Both the position numbers and the translations under genes were made by a program. Below are positions 34,505-60,430 of a stretch of DNA of 64,000 nucleotides, in pieces; within the stretch, counting starts at the first letter, position 1, and each line of letters starts with the position of its first letter. The notes beneath the pieces are model-generated. The model was not told where the DNA came from. It made no database searches and saw only the letters and a program-made list of their open reading frames with translations. Source of the stretch: Anaeramoeba flamelloides (Eukaryota > Metamonada > Anaeramoebidae); contig JANTQA010000047.1 in NCBI GenBank assembly GCA_027625915.1, positions 17,732,001-17,796,000 of the forward strand. Reading direction: 5' to 3'.

Positions 34505-36090
34505 AGATTTCTTCAAAAATAAATTTTTTTGGAAATTTTTATTTTTCTAATTTGATCCAAAAACCCCAACAAAAAAGTACCAGATCTTTTTAACTCAAAA
34601 TTTTATTGGGAAAAATGAAATCTTTTAAAAATGATTATTCATTTCTCTAAAGTTGACAAAGGAAGTTTTTTATTGGGTTTAATTGTATCCTTATGTAAAT
34701 AATTACTCTATTACCTTTGGGAAAAAAAATAAATAAGATTTACTAGTCCCTTAATCAGATAAAATCTTGGATAATTAACTTTTGATTCAATCTGAAATAT
34801 TGGTTCACTAAGGATTCTTATCTCAACCAATAGACAGGTAGAAAAGCACCAAAGAACCAAATAAAGTCATCCAATTACAAAATATGGTTTGAAGACTTTT
34901 GACTTGAGGGGAAAAAGGAAAATGAAATGAAATTCTTGGTTTTCAATTTCAAAAAACTTTGAAAAATTGATATCTCATTTTTGATCATGCGTAGACACCA
35001 AACAGTTTTTCAGAAAAACTCGGTCTCTTTTTATCCTTTTTGGGTTTGTGTTGGATCAAACTGAGAGATTTGGTTATTGTGAATTTTGGTGTTGATTTAT
35101 TTAAATTTGGTTGAATTAGATCTCTTTTCTGAGGAGATTGGTCATGAAGGTTGTAGAAAAACACTTTTTTAATATGATACGTTTGATTTCAGAACGTTTG
35201 TTTTGGAAACGGCAAGGTTTCACTGAACTGTATTTTTGATTAAACACAAAATAAAAACCAAAAACCACAGTTAAAGAAAAAAAAACAACCTTTAAAAAAA
35301 AAAACAACAGTTATTTACAAAAACAACACAAAAAATTTTGAAAAACACAAAGAAAGACGTCAACACGGGTTATTGAAACAACTGTACGTTGTAATATGTA
35401 GCACCAATATGAAAATGCAAAAGGAAAAGGAACAGAAACTTATTTGCTATTTCTAACCAGAAACTAGTAGGTCAATTATTTCATTCACTCCAAAAACCAA
35501 CCACTTTTGAGATAGAGAATACAGACACAATTCAATACTGGTATTTGAATTTTATATGGGAAAAATTTTCACTTTCTTTTTCAATTTCCTTTTTCCTAAA
35601 GAAAGACACAAATTACTACTTATTTCCTCATTGAAAACTTAATGACTCAAAGAAAAATCTGGAAAAGGAAGTGAAAATTTTTTCATATGTGGAATTTAAA
35701 TACCAATAAAGAGAATTGACGTCTTTTTTTTGATGGTGAATTTAAATTATAATACATCAGATCTTTTTTCTTGAAAATTGAACCAATGAATGATAGAAGA
35801 CTATCAATTTACTCAAATTTTTATAACTTAAGGGACAAGATACCTCTTAAATAATATTTTTTCCAAAAGGTAATAGAGTAATTATTTACACAATGATACA
35901 ATTAGACCCGATATTTGGCAACCATTTATCAACTTTTTCGAAATGTGGTATTTTTTTTGAAAGAAGTTCATTTTTCGCAATTAATGTTAAATAAAAAGAA
36001 CCTGATTCTTGTTATTTAGATTATTGGATCAAATTAGAAAAAAGAAAAATTTGACAAAGTTTTTTATTTTGAAGTATTTTCTCTTTTAGC
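34505..36090. mobile_element. element of about 1.6 kb with long decayed terminal inverted repeats
   Basis: 34505-34790 and about 35750-36090 are diverged inverse copies of each other. Shared blocks are GTAAATAATTACTCTATTACC, with TCTAATTTGATCCAA and GTCTAATTGTATC-type segments in the same order. The middle (about 1 kb) has no transposase-like frame. A 63-codon minus frame (35116-35307) lies there without an ATG. It may be a non-autonomous DNA transposon. Confidence 0.6.
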
Positions 36091-37004
36091 AATATTCCAA
36101 GGAGTCTGTGTGAAACAATAATCTTTGAATTTTAACTTATTTTGAAAATATATAAAAATTAAATCAAATATGGAAGCATTTAAGATCATAAAAAACGGAT
36201 TATTATATTTTATTTCATTCACAAATTTTCATTAAATTTCTTGAAATTTAAAAGATTAGGCAATATTCTTTTTCAAATATTCAGAGTATAAAAAACAAAC
36301 ATTCGTAATAAAATTAGTTATTTGAGAGTATCTATAATTTTTTTTTATTTGAATTATTTATTTAACTTTGTTTTGTTTGTTTGACAATCAATAAAAAATT
36401 GTGAATTAATAGTTAAGTCAATTGATGCATTTACTCTTTGAGTTGTTAATGACCCACCCAAAGAATTAATATTTTGTTATTAATTCTTGGTTATTAACAA
36501 TTGAATTTAAAAAAAATTTCGTTAAATCATAAGTTGAATTTTCCAGGTTTTTAAAAAAGTATTTTGAGAGAATTTATAATTTCATCAATTTGTTATTTTT
36601 CTCAGATTTTTTTGTTCTAAAAATTAAAAAATTGATTTGGACTGTTCTTTGAATCATCAAATTATATTTATTCAACCATAAAATAATTATTGTAATAATT
36701 TTAAAATTATATGGATTATTTATTTGGATTTTTTAAAATTTTGTGATTATAATTTTTAAAGTCTATTTTGGTAGATTTCTTTCAGAGTTAATATGATTTC
36801 ATTCTTCTTCAAAAAAAAAAATTTTTTTTTCATAAATTCAGAAAAAATTATATTGAATTTTTCAAAAATGAGAAAAATGATCAAACTTATAAAAAAATTT
36901 TTTATTTCTGAAAATAGCTATTTAAAGAAAGTTTGGCCTAAGGGAATCAGATTTTTACTTCTTTTTTCAATTTTGAGATTTAGTATATTTTTTTAAGAAT
37001 TTGT

Positions 37005-37201
37005 TACACTCAGTACCACTTTTAAGATACAAACTTTCGACAAAATTTTAGGCAAAAAAAATCTCAAATTAAAGTACTAAATTTGTATTTTTTTATTACA
37101 TCAATTATTTTAGTAGAATTATAATTTTGTGCCTTAATTTGAGATTTTTTCGTACGTTAATTTTTGTTGAAGTTTGTGTTGCAAGAGTGGAACTGACTCT
37201 A
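37005..37201. mobile_element. P-family palindromic MITE, copy 2
   Basis: Starts TACACTCAGTACCACTTTTA and ends AGAGTGGAACTGACTCTA; 197 bp. Arms are more diverged than in copy 5. Confidence 0.85.
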
Positions 37202-37285
37202 TTATATTTACTCAAAGATTTTTTTAGTTGATTAGTTACACAATTCTTCAATATTCAATTTAAATGGTTAGATAATTACATATCA

Positions 37286-37460
37286 AGGTTTATAATCCCT
37301 GAAATAGGAAAAAAGACAATCTTTTGCCGTTTTTAGCGACTTTTTAATTTTTTTCTTAGCTGATCTATCTTGTACTTGGTATGGATTTTAATAGTGGCTC
37401 AAAAAGTCAATTTTTGACATTTTTTTTTTGTTTTTTCAATAATCTGAATTGAAGAGTGGA
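37286..37460 (+). repeat. F2 dispersed repeat
   Basis: Carries AAGGTTTATAATCCCTGAAA, CTTGGTATGGATTTTAATAG and TGAATTGAAGAGTG in the same order as the copy at 19.9 kb. Confidence 0.7.
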
Positions 37461-37589
37461 GCAATAATATTTCGAAAGTTAAGTATTAAAAAAATGTGAT
37501 TTGTATGTTTTTGATTGAAATTTTTAATTAGGTTTGGTTTTATTTGGTGTTTTTTCAAAATTTTTTTTTTTTCATTTAGTAAATTGACA

Positions 37590-38330
37590 AAAAAGTAAAT
37601 AAAATTGTTTTTCTAAATTCTGTTTCAGTCAAATGGGAATCCAAAAAAAAAAGTTTTTTTCAAATTTCAATTATTTTATATAATTGACCTGTGAAGAACA
37701 AACAAGAAATAGGCAGAATAATACACCTTTAAGAATTGTTGATATATGTCTGAAAGAAAACTAATTGATCAATAAATTTTCTTCAAAATTAAAAATACCC
37801 AAATTCTTAGGGCCCTGTTGAGAAAAACAACAAGGTTTGATTTCAACTTCCACTAACATGTGAATAATAAATAGAAAACATTTTTCACTTTATTTTTCAT
37901 ACTTTTCTTTGATAAATCAAGTCCAAAAACGGAGTTTGTTGGTATTTGAGGTCTCTATTTGAAAATTTAAATTAGAATGAACTGGAAATTTTTTCCTATT
38001 TATTAAACAAATATCAAGATCAAAGATCGAATAGAATTCCAATAGAAATCAATATAATTTCTCAACAAAATTTCCATGGTTTCAATAACCTTAGAATAAC
38101 ATATTTTTACCAAGTGACTATTGATCTTGCTATAAAATAAATTTATGCAACTGGATTAGGTTTTAAAAAAAAAGCGAAAAAAAAAAACAAAAATGTGAAA
38201 AAATAATTTCAATTTTGAAAATTTCCAAATAAAAATTTTTCTTCTAATATCTATGCAAACCCTTTAAACACATGTAATATACCCATTACAACTGGGCGGC
38301 TTTGACTGAAAAATAGTTTATTGCCCAAAA
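37590..38330 (+). repeat. F3 dispersed repeat, copy 2
   Basis: Same orientation as 11600-12215 and longer through internal additions. It is flanked by F2 units in opposite orientations (37286-37460 and 38385-38545), so F2-F3-F2 may together form one composite element of about 1.26 kb. Confidence 0.65.
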
Positions 38331-38384
38331 ATGAAAATTTATTCTTCAACACCTACCAATTTATTGATCTTGTAGTCTTCAATT

Positions 38385-38545
38385 TGGATTTGAAAAAAAA
38401 AAAAAAATTGTCCAAAATTGATATTTTGAACCACTATTAAAATCCATACCAAGAACAAGAACGATCAGCTAAGAACCAAATTAACAAGTCACTAAACCAG
38501 ATTCAAGATAATCTTTTTTCAGATTTCAGGGATAGTAAACCTTAA
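38385..38545 (-). repeat. F2 dispersed repeat, inverse copy flanking F3
   Basis: Inverse F2 unit ending in AGGGATAGTAAACCTT, the inverse of AAGGTTTACTATCCCT. Confidence 0.65.
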
Positions 38546-38829
38546 AATATTCTTCATCAAAACAAAAAAAAAAAAAAAAATTATTTCCAAAAAATAATCA
38601 AAAATTTTCCATTTATTTCTCGGAATTTCAATACAAGCAATTTAAAAAACCAAAATACTTCAACAGTTTCAAAAATTATTATTTATTATCCACCAAATAA
38701 GGAATTTCCATTTTCTTTTACAGATCACAATATTCAATTTCAGAGTATAAAATTATCTTTGTTTAAAGTGTAAAACCACAGATTCGATGTAAAACCCCTA
38801 TTTTTTTCTTCTTCTTTCTTCCAATGTAA

Positions 38830-39250
38830 CAATCAATTCTAGTCTCAATTATATAAATAAAGTCATACCAATTATGAAGGTAACTTATTGACATATTAAG
38901 TAAATTTAAAAATAGAAATTGGAATTGGATTAATCGTTCTAGTCACATTTTCATTAATTTTCACAAAATTTAACAAGTTTTTTGTTTTTTTTTCGATGAT
39001 AAAAATATTATCAAAATTGACTTGAAAATTTTAACTCTATTTCTGAGAAAAATTTGACTATTTGATCTTTTATTTCGTTAGAATTTCTTTCTTGATAGGA
39101 GAACTTTAAGAAAACAGTATGATATTTACCAATCGTTAATTCTTGGTTTCTTTGATTGGTTAAGGATATATGACTGTTTATAAAAAAAGAAGAAAGATTT
39201 TTATTTTAAAAAATGGATTTTACCAAGTTTTAACCTGTTATTTTAGTAAC
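38830..39250 (+). repeat. F9 dispersed repeat, copy 2
   Basis: Matches 40420-40800 in the same orientation (AAAATTTGACTATTTGATC, AGAATTTCTTTCTTGATAGG, GAACTTTAAGAAAACAG). Confidence 0.65.
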
Positions 39251-40220
39251 TGAACAACAAGTTCCTCTAAAAACCATAACCAGATATTTGATTTAAAAAA
39301 TGGAAAAAAATTTTCACCTTATTTTCAATTTCTTTTTTCAAATAGAGTCACAGATTACAACCTTCCACTTTTAAAAGCTACCACTTTGAAAAACAGATAT
39401 AAAAGAAAGATGAAAATAAAGAGAAATAAATGAAAAAATTTTCCCTTTTATTACGAAAATACCTAAAAGTAAAATAGTAAATTGTAAATGAAAAATGAAA
39501 AAGGAGTTGAAATTTTTTCCATTTTTTATTCAAATAAAAGAAAGAAAAAATAATGTGACCTTGTGACTTTGAGCTTTGACATCATTTTTAAAATTGTTTT
39601 AATATGTCCACACAACCCAAAAAACACTAAAAATGGAAAAAAGATCAAATACTCTCCATTAATACAATTAAAAAAACAAAATGAAAAAAATAAAAATAAA
39701 TAAAGTTTCAATATAACTTTTTCTTGAAAACATTTTTTGCCAAAATCATTGAATTCACACTTGAAATTATGTACATTTTTAGATACACTATATTGTTTTA
39801 ACTCATTTACTAAAACAAATTCTAAATTGTGGGAATTTTCTTTTTACAAAAAGCACTAATTTGGTCCTTAAATGTTTTTTTTATTTTTAAATGATAAAAT
39901 TAAAAAAAAGTTTAACTAAAAAGATAAACTCTCTGAAAAACCATTCTAATTTAATATATTAACTTATTCTTTGATTTCAAGCTTTTCTCAACCCCAATTT
40001 TTCAAAAAAAAAATAAAAAAGTGCACAGTAATTTCAAAAAATATTTTATATATTCAAAAGTTGAGAGTGTTTTTATTCTAAAAAAATTTATCCCAGTGAT
40101 GAATTGAATGAAGTTATAACCTTAATTTCGAAAAATATTAATCAGAAAAAAATAGTGCTTAATTTTATTTAGTACATATAGGTAGAATATAAAAAAATTC
40201 AAATGTTTTATTAAACAATA

Positions 40221-40290
40221 TCACTTTTAGGGCACAAAAAATGAACTAAATTCAAGGAACAAAAAAAGTACAAATTAAGACAAATTTTTT
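40221..40290 (+). repeat. half of a decayed P-family MITE
   Basis: ATCACTTTTAGGGCACAAA and an ACAAATTAAGAC segment resemble one P arm; the opposite arm is not found. Confidence 0.4.
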
Positions 40291-40419
40291 GAATATTGTT
40301 TTTAAACACACCTTATTTTACTACAGTGATCTAAATAATGTGTGTACAAGGACTATAATCCCTGCTTCATAATATAATCTATACTTTTTTTTCTAATTGA
40401 TTACCAAGGCAACATCCTA

Positions 40420-40800
40420 TTCACACAATAGTATACCTAGGCTTAAATCAATTTTGAAAGTAAATGCATTGATATTTTCAGTAAAATTTAAATTATAATT
40501 GAAATTAATTGCAAATTTTCTATAATATTCACAATTTTTTTGGAAATTAGTTTTTTTTTGATGATAAAAATTTTTTTTCAAAATTTAACTCATTTTTTGA
40601 TATAAATTTGGCTATTTGATTCTTCATTTTTAGAATTTCTTTTTAAATAATAGAACTTTAAGAAACCAGTACCATATTTTTTTAGGGTTTAATTTGGTTT
40701 ATTTGATCGGTTGGTTTTTAGGTCTTCTATAACAAAGAACTAATTTTAAGTTTTGAAACACTGATTAAACTTTTCTAATCACACTTTATTTTAACAACAG
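40420..40800 (+). repeat. F9 dispersed repeat, copy 3
   Basis: Begins near GTATACCTAGGCTTAAATCA and matches the inverse of 16780-17160 over its length. It lies directly upstream of the GTPase-BTB gene and may supply part of its 5' flank. Confidence 0.7.
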
Positions 40801-40965
40801 TAGAATCCAAATTTTCTTCCCTAAATTTAAATTTATTTTGTTACTTAAATTTAGTTCTAATGTTAGTACATTCAAAAAGTTACATACAAAATTGTTTGAA
40901 AAAAAAGTAAAAATAAATCATTTTTTTTACATTCATTAAAAATAAGTTTGCTATTCTTTGAGCAG

Positions 40966-53269
<12,304 letters not shown>

Positions 53270-54845
53270 ATTTATAAATTATTAACAAAAATAAAGCAAA
53301 ATATAGAAAAGAAATCACCTATTTGAATCTTTACAAGTATAATCTACACCATATATAGAATAATTAGGTTTTTTTTTTATGAATTTTTCTTTTTCTTTTC
53401 TTATCTTTTTTTTTTTTTTGAAAACCATGTTATTACATTCATCTCTGAAATTTTAATTCTTGAGGAAATAAAACAAACATGACTCAAGTCTTGAAATCTA
53501 TATAAGAAGTACTTTAATTTTCTTTTTTTTATAGTTGATGAGGTTAATTGTATTTTGATCCACCAATTTTTTTAAAAATAAAATTTTAATGTTATTATAA
53601 TAATACTTTTTTTTTTTAAGGATTATACAATTTTCATCTCGTGTGAATATTACTTTTATGACCAAAAGTATACTTAATAACTTTAAAAATATTTGAGTTA
53701 TGAGATCTTTTTACAATTTAATATTTAGTTTTTTATAAAGAAATATTTTGAGTTGGATAATTTTATTTTTGTAAGAAATTTAGAATCTTTATCATCATTA
53801 ACCATAGTAGTATTCTTGAAAAAATAATATAATACATTCCCTTTCCTTTCGAGCAAATCTAAACTATATTTTTAGATTGGGTTTTCTTTTTTGAATTAAT
53901 TTGGTTTCTTGTGGATTCTGAAAAAAAAAAAATCTATTGATTTATAGTTTGAGAAATTGTTTTTTTTTTTTACAAGATTAAAATTTTCCCAATACACCCC
54001 CTCAAGATACAAGTCTGAATGAAAAATTTAATTTTAAACTTTTGGTATTTGCCATAGTTTTTTTTTTTTTTTTTTATTGAATAATATTCCCATATAAAAA
54101 GATAAATTTCAAACGGAAAGAAAAAACACTGTATATGAGTATAAATATTTATGAAATTATTGAATTTTCCTTATATTTTCAATCAATTTCTTCAAAAATT
54201 TTTTGGCTTTTGAAATTACCATAAAATTTCCTTGAAGGGGGTAGCCACGGTAAAGGAAAATTTTTCACTTTTTTACAATTTTGAAGATCAGAAAATAACA
54301 TTTCTTACTATGGTTGTACGTTATTGATTTTTATTATTTAAAGTACTTCATTCATCAGATTTTTTATTTTTTTTCAAAGTCTCAAAGAAATTGCCCCAAT
54401 AGAATATTGGTTTTAATTGCTTAAAATAGTGTTTCAAATGTTGAATAACTTATCTTTTATCCTTATCTCAACATTTTATTTTAGCATTTAATTGTTTCAT
54501 TTTTTATTTTTTCATCATTTTTGAATTTTTAAATCACGACAACAAAAACAATTCGAAATATTTTTTTTTATCAGTGACATTTGGCCTTAATGGATTTTGT
54601 TTAAAATGAACAACAGCATTACAATCGCGAGAACCACAAAAGGAAACACGAAATGGGACTTAAATAGCTAGAAGGATTCCAAAAAATAATAATTATCCGA
54701 AATTTATTACTTGTTAGGCTTTTAAATCGTTGGATTTGGTGGAATTGGAGAAGTGAACGTGATTATATTTTATCAACTTTTAACCACAAAATAGCTCTAA
54801 GTTTTATTCTAAGAATCTAAAATTATCTTCTCCCCTAAAAAAAAA
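53270..54845. other. intergenic, no gene seen
   Basis: 3' flank of the GTPase-BTB gene. A T-rich tract lies shortly after the stop; nothing else is recognisable. Confidence 0.4.
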
Positions 54846-55381
54846 TTAAACCCTATTCCAAAAATTTAGACACATCTAAAATCACAAATAGGTAAACAAA
54901 AACTCAAGTTATTGTATTTTTCCAAACGTAATATAAAAACACATTTAAGTTAAGATAATATTAATGTTTTTATAAGTAATCATTTTCATCGAAATAAAAG
55001 AAAACAATATAAAACAAAAAAATAAAAACCAGTGTATCCCAAATAATAAAACTGAACAAAAAATGTATTGCTAGATTTATTAAAATTACACCAACAATTG
55101 TTGATCTATCAAATGATAAGATACCATGGGCCAATTGTATATGGATTTTATAATTTAAGAAACTCTTCAGTAACATTCTATCAACCATCGATTAAAAAAT
55201 TCCAGATCTAACGAAACAGATTACGTAACTGGAAGAAATAGAAAATTAAAACAAAAACAAAAAATATAAAAAATGAAATAGTTTTTAAAAACAAAAATTA
55301 ATTCCAAATTGAATGCAAAGTGTGGTTATTGCTATTCTTTCAACTGTTTAAATTATGTCCAAATTTTTAGAACCAAGTTTA
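54846..55381 (-). mobile_element. F1 TIR element, copy E
   Basis: Inverse orientation. Starts TAAACCCTATTCCAAAAATT and ends near CAAATTTTTAGAACCAAGTTTA. The core TTGTTGATCTATCAAATGAT matches copies B and C. A 72-codon frame inside it mirrors the one in copy C and is a repeat by-product. Confidence 0.75.
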
Positions 55382-57171
55382 TTTTAATAAAAAAAAAAAA
55401 AAAAAAAATATTTTATCAATATATTCTCTTTTTTTTTTTATTGTTTAACATTACTAAAAAAAAATATCAAATAATTTTTTTAAAAAAATTTTTAGAGAAT
55501 CTACGATCAAAAGCCACTAAAATAAAAAACTCTTATCTCTTCTCTCTCAAATTTTTATCATGTCTTATTGTGTAGCTACTCCCTTAAATAACCTTAGATG
55601 AAATTTTGATGAAGTGTTCCTCAAAAAATCCAAAAATTTTGATTGAAATCAATTAAAGAATTTTTTCTTTGTTGTTGTGTACAATTATTATTATAATTGT
55701 TGGAAATATTAATTGTTTTTATCACATTTTATTACTATCTAATCATGATCATGGATCTAAAATAAATTCATACTCTTAATAAAGTGATTTAACCACTGAG
55801 TAAATGAAAGCATAAATTTTTTTCTAATTAGAAAAATTATTTTTCAACTCTATTCATTTTTAAAATTAAGATAAAAAACTCTTAATACTCAATGGTTATT
55901 CAGTTTTCGAATAGTATTATTTTTCATTTTTTCGATGATTTTCATTTTTTTATTTTTGACTCTTATTTTTGAGATTTTTTTTTTTTGGATTCGGGTATAG
56001 TGATGGACTCGAAATTTGACTTAATTTCAGGTATTTTTAGTTTTTTTTATTTTTCTTTTTCTTTTTCTTGTTCTTTTTCCTTTTCTACTTCTAAAGACAA
56101 TAAATAATACATAAAAATAAAAAAAATCTCTATAGTCGAAAATAAAATAATAAATAGAAAGATCCTGTATTAAAATAAATTTGATCATTTCAAGAAGCAA
56201 AAAAATTAAAAAATCAATGTATGAGTAGACCTTTCAGTGATTCTATCTTGAAACATTTTTATTGCTAAATTTCTATTAATTTTTTTTTTTTCTTTGATTT
56301 TTCCCTCTATCATTAGGTCGTGTAACTTTTTTCTCACAAGAAACAATTTATAAATAAATCTCAAGTTTGAAATTTCAATAAATTATCTTTTATTTTCCTA
56401 TATTTTTCTTTTATGTTCGAATTTTCTCATTTATTTCCAAAAATTTTCAAGAAAAATTTCCTCTAAATTTACAGGTAAATTACATTGACTATTTTAATTA
56501 TCATTCATTAAATTTCATTATCTATTTCAATTACCATTTATTAAATTTCATTTTATTTTTAGAAAAAGTTTCCTTCAAAGGTAGCTTGAAATTCATCTCA
56601 TTTTTGCTCTCATGAGTAGTAGATGTTTTCTAATAAATTTAGAATTTATCTAAAGGGACAATTACAATAAATTGGATTTTTAATTTTCAGTCATGTTCAC
56701 AATTCATTTTACAAATTTGCGATTTTTTTTTTTGATTTCTAAATTTACCAATACGTTAAAATTGATAGATTTAGAATATTTAAGCAATCTTCAATTGAGA
56801 AAAGTTGACAAGTATTCGATAATTCATATATTTAACTTGTAAAATGGGAGTATATTTTTGACTTTTTACAAATATTTTCAATTGATCAGAAAATTTGAAT
56901 TTCTACAGTTTTTGGTTTGATAAGGTTTTGTTTTCAAATATTAACAAAATCAAAACCTTTAATAATAAAAAATTGAGTTTTATTCTTAATTTAGTATTTG
57001 TAAACTTGTGTTATTCTCGACTATAGGTAAGTTAGTTGAGTTTTGATAAAACAAGTATTTAATTTCTATTTTGGTTTTAATTTTAAATATAAAAAAGCAC
57101 TCCAAATACAAAAAGAATATAATAGAAGAATTGGCAGTTTTTTTTGATTTTGAGAAATTATACTCTCCAAA
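55382..57171. other. intergenic, no gene seen
   Basis: AT-rich DNA with T-runs. No open frame, repeat copy or RNA gene could be supported. Confidence 0.4.
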
Positions 57172-58049
57172 TTAGTCTTTTTTAACATACTTTTTCCAAT
57201 CTAATAACGGACCGCCTGTCGATATTACATGACCACCAGCAATTGTATTAATAAACACAGCAAAACCTGTGTAATAGCTAAACACACAGACAACAAGTAA
57301 ACCTATTGCGATTGGAACACCACTTGTGCCCCAGAAAATATGAGAAATTAAAGCAATAACAGCAACTTGGATAAATCCCAAAATGATTGGGAAGGTTGTA
57401 TTTAACCCCAAACTGGAAATGAAAAGGATCATTGAAAAGATCTCATAGCCAATACAAATTACACCTAAATGTTGAAGCTCAAGGTGTGCATCTTCAACAC
57501 CAGCATATAAAACGTGCATGTATGTCCACGCAATTCCGCACCAAAGAGCACCATAGATCTTTTGAAATTGATCGTTGGGTGTTGATTGAAATAGAAAAAA
57601 CATATCCCAAAAAAGGAGAAAAAAAAAAAATTAATTTTGAAAACAAAAAAAAAAGAAAAAAAGGGTTTTGTGTGTTTTCAATAAAATGTGCTTACGGTAA
57701 ATGCAAAAGATCCAAAGACATTTTTCCTAAAGATTTCAAAAATACCAGCAATAATTTGTGCAACACCAGGGATCCAAAATAGCCAAGGAGCACGTAGCAA
57801 TAACCCTGAATTTGACCAACCAAAATCTGCTGCAATAAGGACACAACATCCAATTGCAAGAGAAAATAAACCGAGCGGCCCTGGTTCACAACAGTTTGTT
57901 GGAATAGAATGTAAGATCATTTTGTATGATTCTGGAAATTCTATTTGGGTTGGTTCAATTCGAATTTCTCGAACTTTTTTTGTATTATACCCGAATTCTT
58001 CGTCACTTTGAGAAAGGCTACTTGAGTCATCATAGCTGTCTTGGTTCAT
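57172..58049 (-). CDS. GPR1/FUN34/YaaH-family acetate/succinate-type transporter
   Basis: Two exons: 58049-57696 (118 codons) and 57558-57172. The donor gtaagc and acceptor caaaag join in phase 0 to FGSFAFTIYGALWCGIAW, the family's F-G-S-F-A-F-x-x-Y-G-A-L-W region; 246 residues in all. A 50-residue acidic cytosolic N-terminus precedes six membrane spans. EPGPLGLFSLAIG corresponds to the family signature N-P-x-P-L-G-L, with Glu in place of Asn. Members (yeast Ady2, bacterial SatP) import acetate or succinate with protons, or export ammonium in some proposals. In a protist with fermentative metabolism it could move acetate either way; this is inference. An ATG at 57603 in the second open frame belongs to the intron and is not used. 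Confidence 0.92.
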
Positions 58050-59965
58050 CTTTGTTTCAATTTAAAAGAATTATTTTTGTTTTGTATCAATTAAAATAAA
58101 AAAATGAAACTAAAGTGAATTTGTTTTTTCAATTTTTAATTAAAGTTGACTTAGAAAATAAATGCTGTGATTATTTTTGAAGCACAAAAAAAAAATTCTA
58201 CTTAATTTATAAATATTTATCTATTTTTGGAAAATTTAAAAATATTACGTTAGGGAACAACAAACAACAGGTAAAAATCAACAAATTGTGATTAATTAAA
58301 TTGTTTAAACAGAAAATAACAAATGGGTTTCATAATTTAAAAGTTTTCTTCATAAATATGAGATTTTCTTTCTGTGGTTACTACAAAAATCTAAAACCCA
58401 AAACTTTTCAAAACGGAAAAATATAACAAAACTTTAAATTCCCTTTTTCTGATCAATTTATTATTTACGTAAAAAGTCAAAAATCTATTAGTATTTTACA
58501 GGTTAAATATATGAATTATCGAATACTTGTGATCTTTTCTCAAAAGGAGATTGCGTAAATATTCTAAATCTATCATTTTTTACTCTTTGATCAATTTCCA
58601 AAATCCAAATAATCTCAAATCTGAAAAATTACTTGTGAAGATAATTATTGAAAACAAAAATCTAATTTACAAAAACCATTCTAAAAAAGTGAAACACAAT
58701 TTTATATTCTAAAGCATTAAGAGAACCTTTCTGAAAACAAAAAATCTTCCGATTAATCAAATAAATTAATTAATCTGAAATAATAATCCATAATATTATT
58801 TTTAATCTCTTTAAATATCAAAATTTTAGTCGATTTGTTTTGGAGATCTCAAAAAATAGTTAATTTTTTGAACAATTTTTGAATAATTGATCAATAAAAG
58901 AAGGAAAAAACATAAAAAAAAATAAAATAAAAAAAAATTTTTTTATGTTGAGTCTCCCATTTTGTTTTTATTTATTTATTGATTTTTTTCTTAATTGATC
59001 TTATTTTTCATTTTGTGGATTTTCCGAATTAAAAATTTTGTTGAACTTTTTTTCTTAAACAGTAATGATTCTGAAAGTAAAGGACACATTTATTAGAAAA
59101 GATGTATTATAATGATTACTGGTTTTTTCTTTTTTATAGAATAAGAACTCTATTTAGATTAGATTTTTTCCTTGTATATATGTTTCAAAATGTACATTTT
59201 TATAATCCATTTTTTAATTATATTAAACAACCAAAATAGTTCAAAGATAAAAATCTATTCTTATATTTTTTTTTGGTTTTGGAAAAAAAATTAATTATTC
59301 ATTTTTGTAATTGTTTTGAAAGATTTGTATATTTTTTTAATAATTTTTATTAGAAATTTTATATCAATAATAATTAAGAGGACAATGTATTGATTTATTA
59401 ATAATAATCTTTTCAATAATTTTTGTTAATTTAATTATAAATTAAATTAATTTAAAATCGAAAACACAGGGAAATTTTTGAAAAAAATGGGATTCTGTAA
59501 TCAATATTCTGGGAAACATAAATTATCTTTATTAGAATTAAAAAAGATATAAATTTCTCAGTATCAAATGTTAGATAAAAGCCTATTAAAAATATTAAAT
59601 AAAATACTAATTGAAAAATTTATTCTTTGAAAAAATACTCAAAAAGTATTTAATACGATTATTCAAAATTCAGAATTTTCTTGTTCTTGTGAAGATCTTT
59701 TTATTAAAGCTCTTATTATTTGAAAAAAAAAAATGGGAATAAAAAAAATTTTACAATTTAAAATTTAAAATAAAAAATAATTATAAGATTAAAAAAAGGA
59801 TAAATTTGAGTAGCCTGATCTACACTCCTAGATCTGCACCTCATTTGTTTTAAATGAAAATTATTGAGTAATAACTGTTATTTTACGACATACTTTAAAA
59901 AAAAAAAAACTAACAAGAGTGAAATATAATTATTAATCACAGATTGTGAAAATTTTTTCTATATT
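58050..59965. other. intergenic, no gene seen
   Basis: 5' flank of the transporter gene. AT-rich; no promoter motif, repeat copy or coding segment recognised. Confidence 0.4.
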
Positions 59966-59969
59966 ATTG

Positions 59970-60430
59970 AGAATCTTTTTATAGTGGTTTCGTCTCTCCT
60001 GTGAATTCTGGTGGCATTTTGTTAAGTTTCTTCAAGTACATAATTTTTTTAATTTAAGAAATAAAATGGAATTATCGATATTTTATTTTAATTTCACAAA
60101 TGATAAAAATAAAAAAACACCTTTTCAGAATTCAAAAGAAAAAGATTGTACTCATTTTTTGTAATTTTGGAACAACGAAAAGTATTTTTATTGGCGATTT
60201 TTTTGATTCTGTGAAGGTTTCTAGGTTTTTTTTACTCAACAGAAAATACAAAAAACCTAAATACATTTTATAAATATTTGATAAATAAAAAAAAAAAGAT
60301 TTTTTAACTTTTATTTTTATTTCTCAAATTAAAAATAATAAAAGCAATGTTACCGGAATTCAAAAGAATTTTACAAAAATCTTTGATTTTACTCTATACT
60401 TTCAATTTTTGTAAAATATAACCATGCGCT
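59970..60430. repeat. hairpin cluster H, locus 4
   Basis: Degenerate hairpins at about 60125-60175 and 60355-60420 (CGGAATTCAAAAGAATTTTA, TTTGATTTTACTCTATAC). More decayed than loci 2 and 3. Confidence 0.5.

Noticed and set aside
35116-35307. 63-codon minus frame with N-terminal hydrophobic stretch
   Set aside because: Starts at TTG, lies inside the 34.5-36.1 kb TIR element and is mostly A/T-run sequence.
39526-39711. 61-codon minus frame resembling a signal peptide
   Set aside because: No ATG; hydrophobicity follows from T-rich codons; no downstream exon found.
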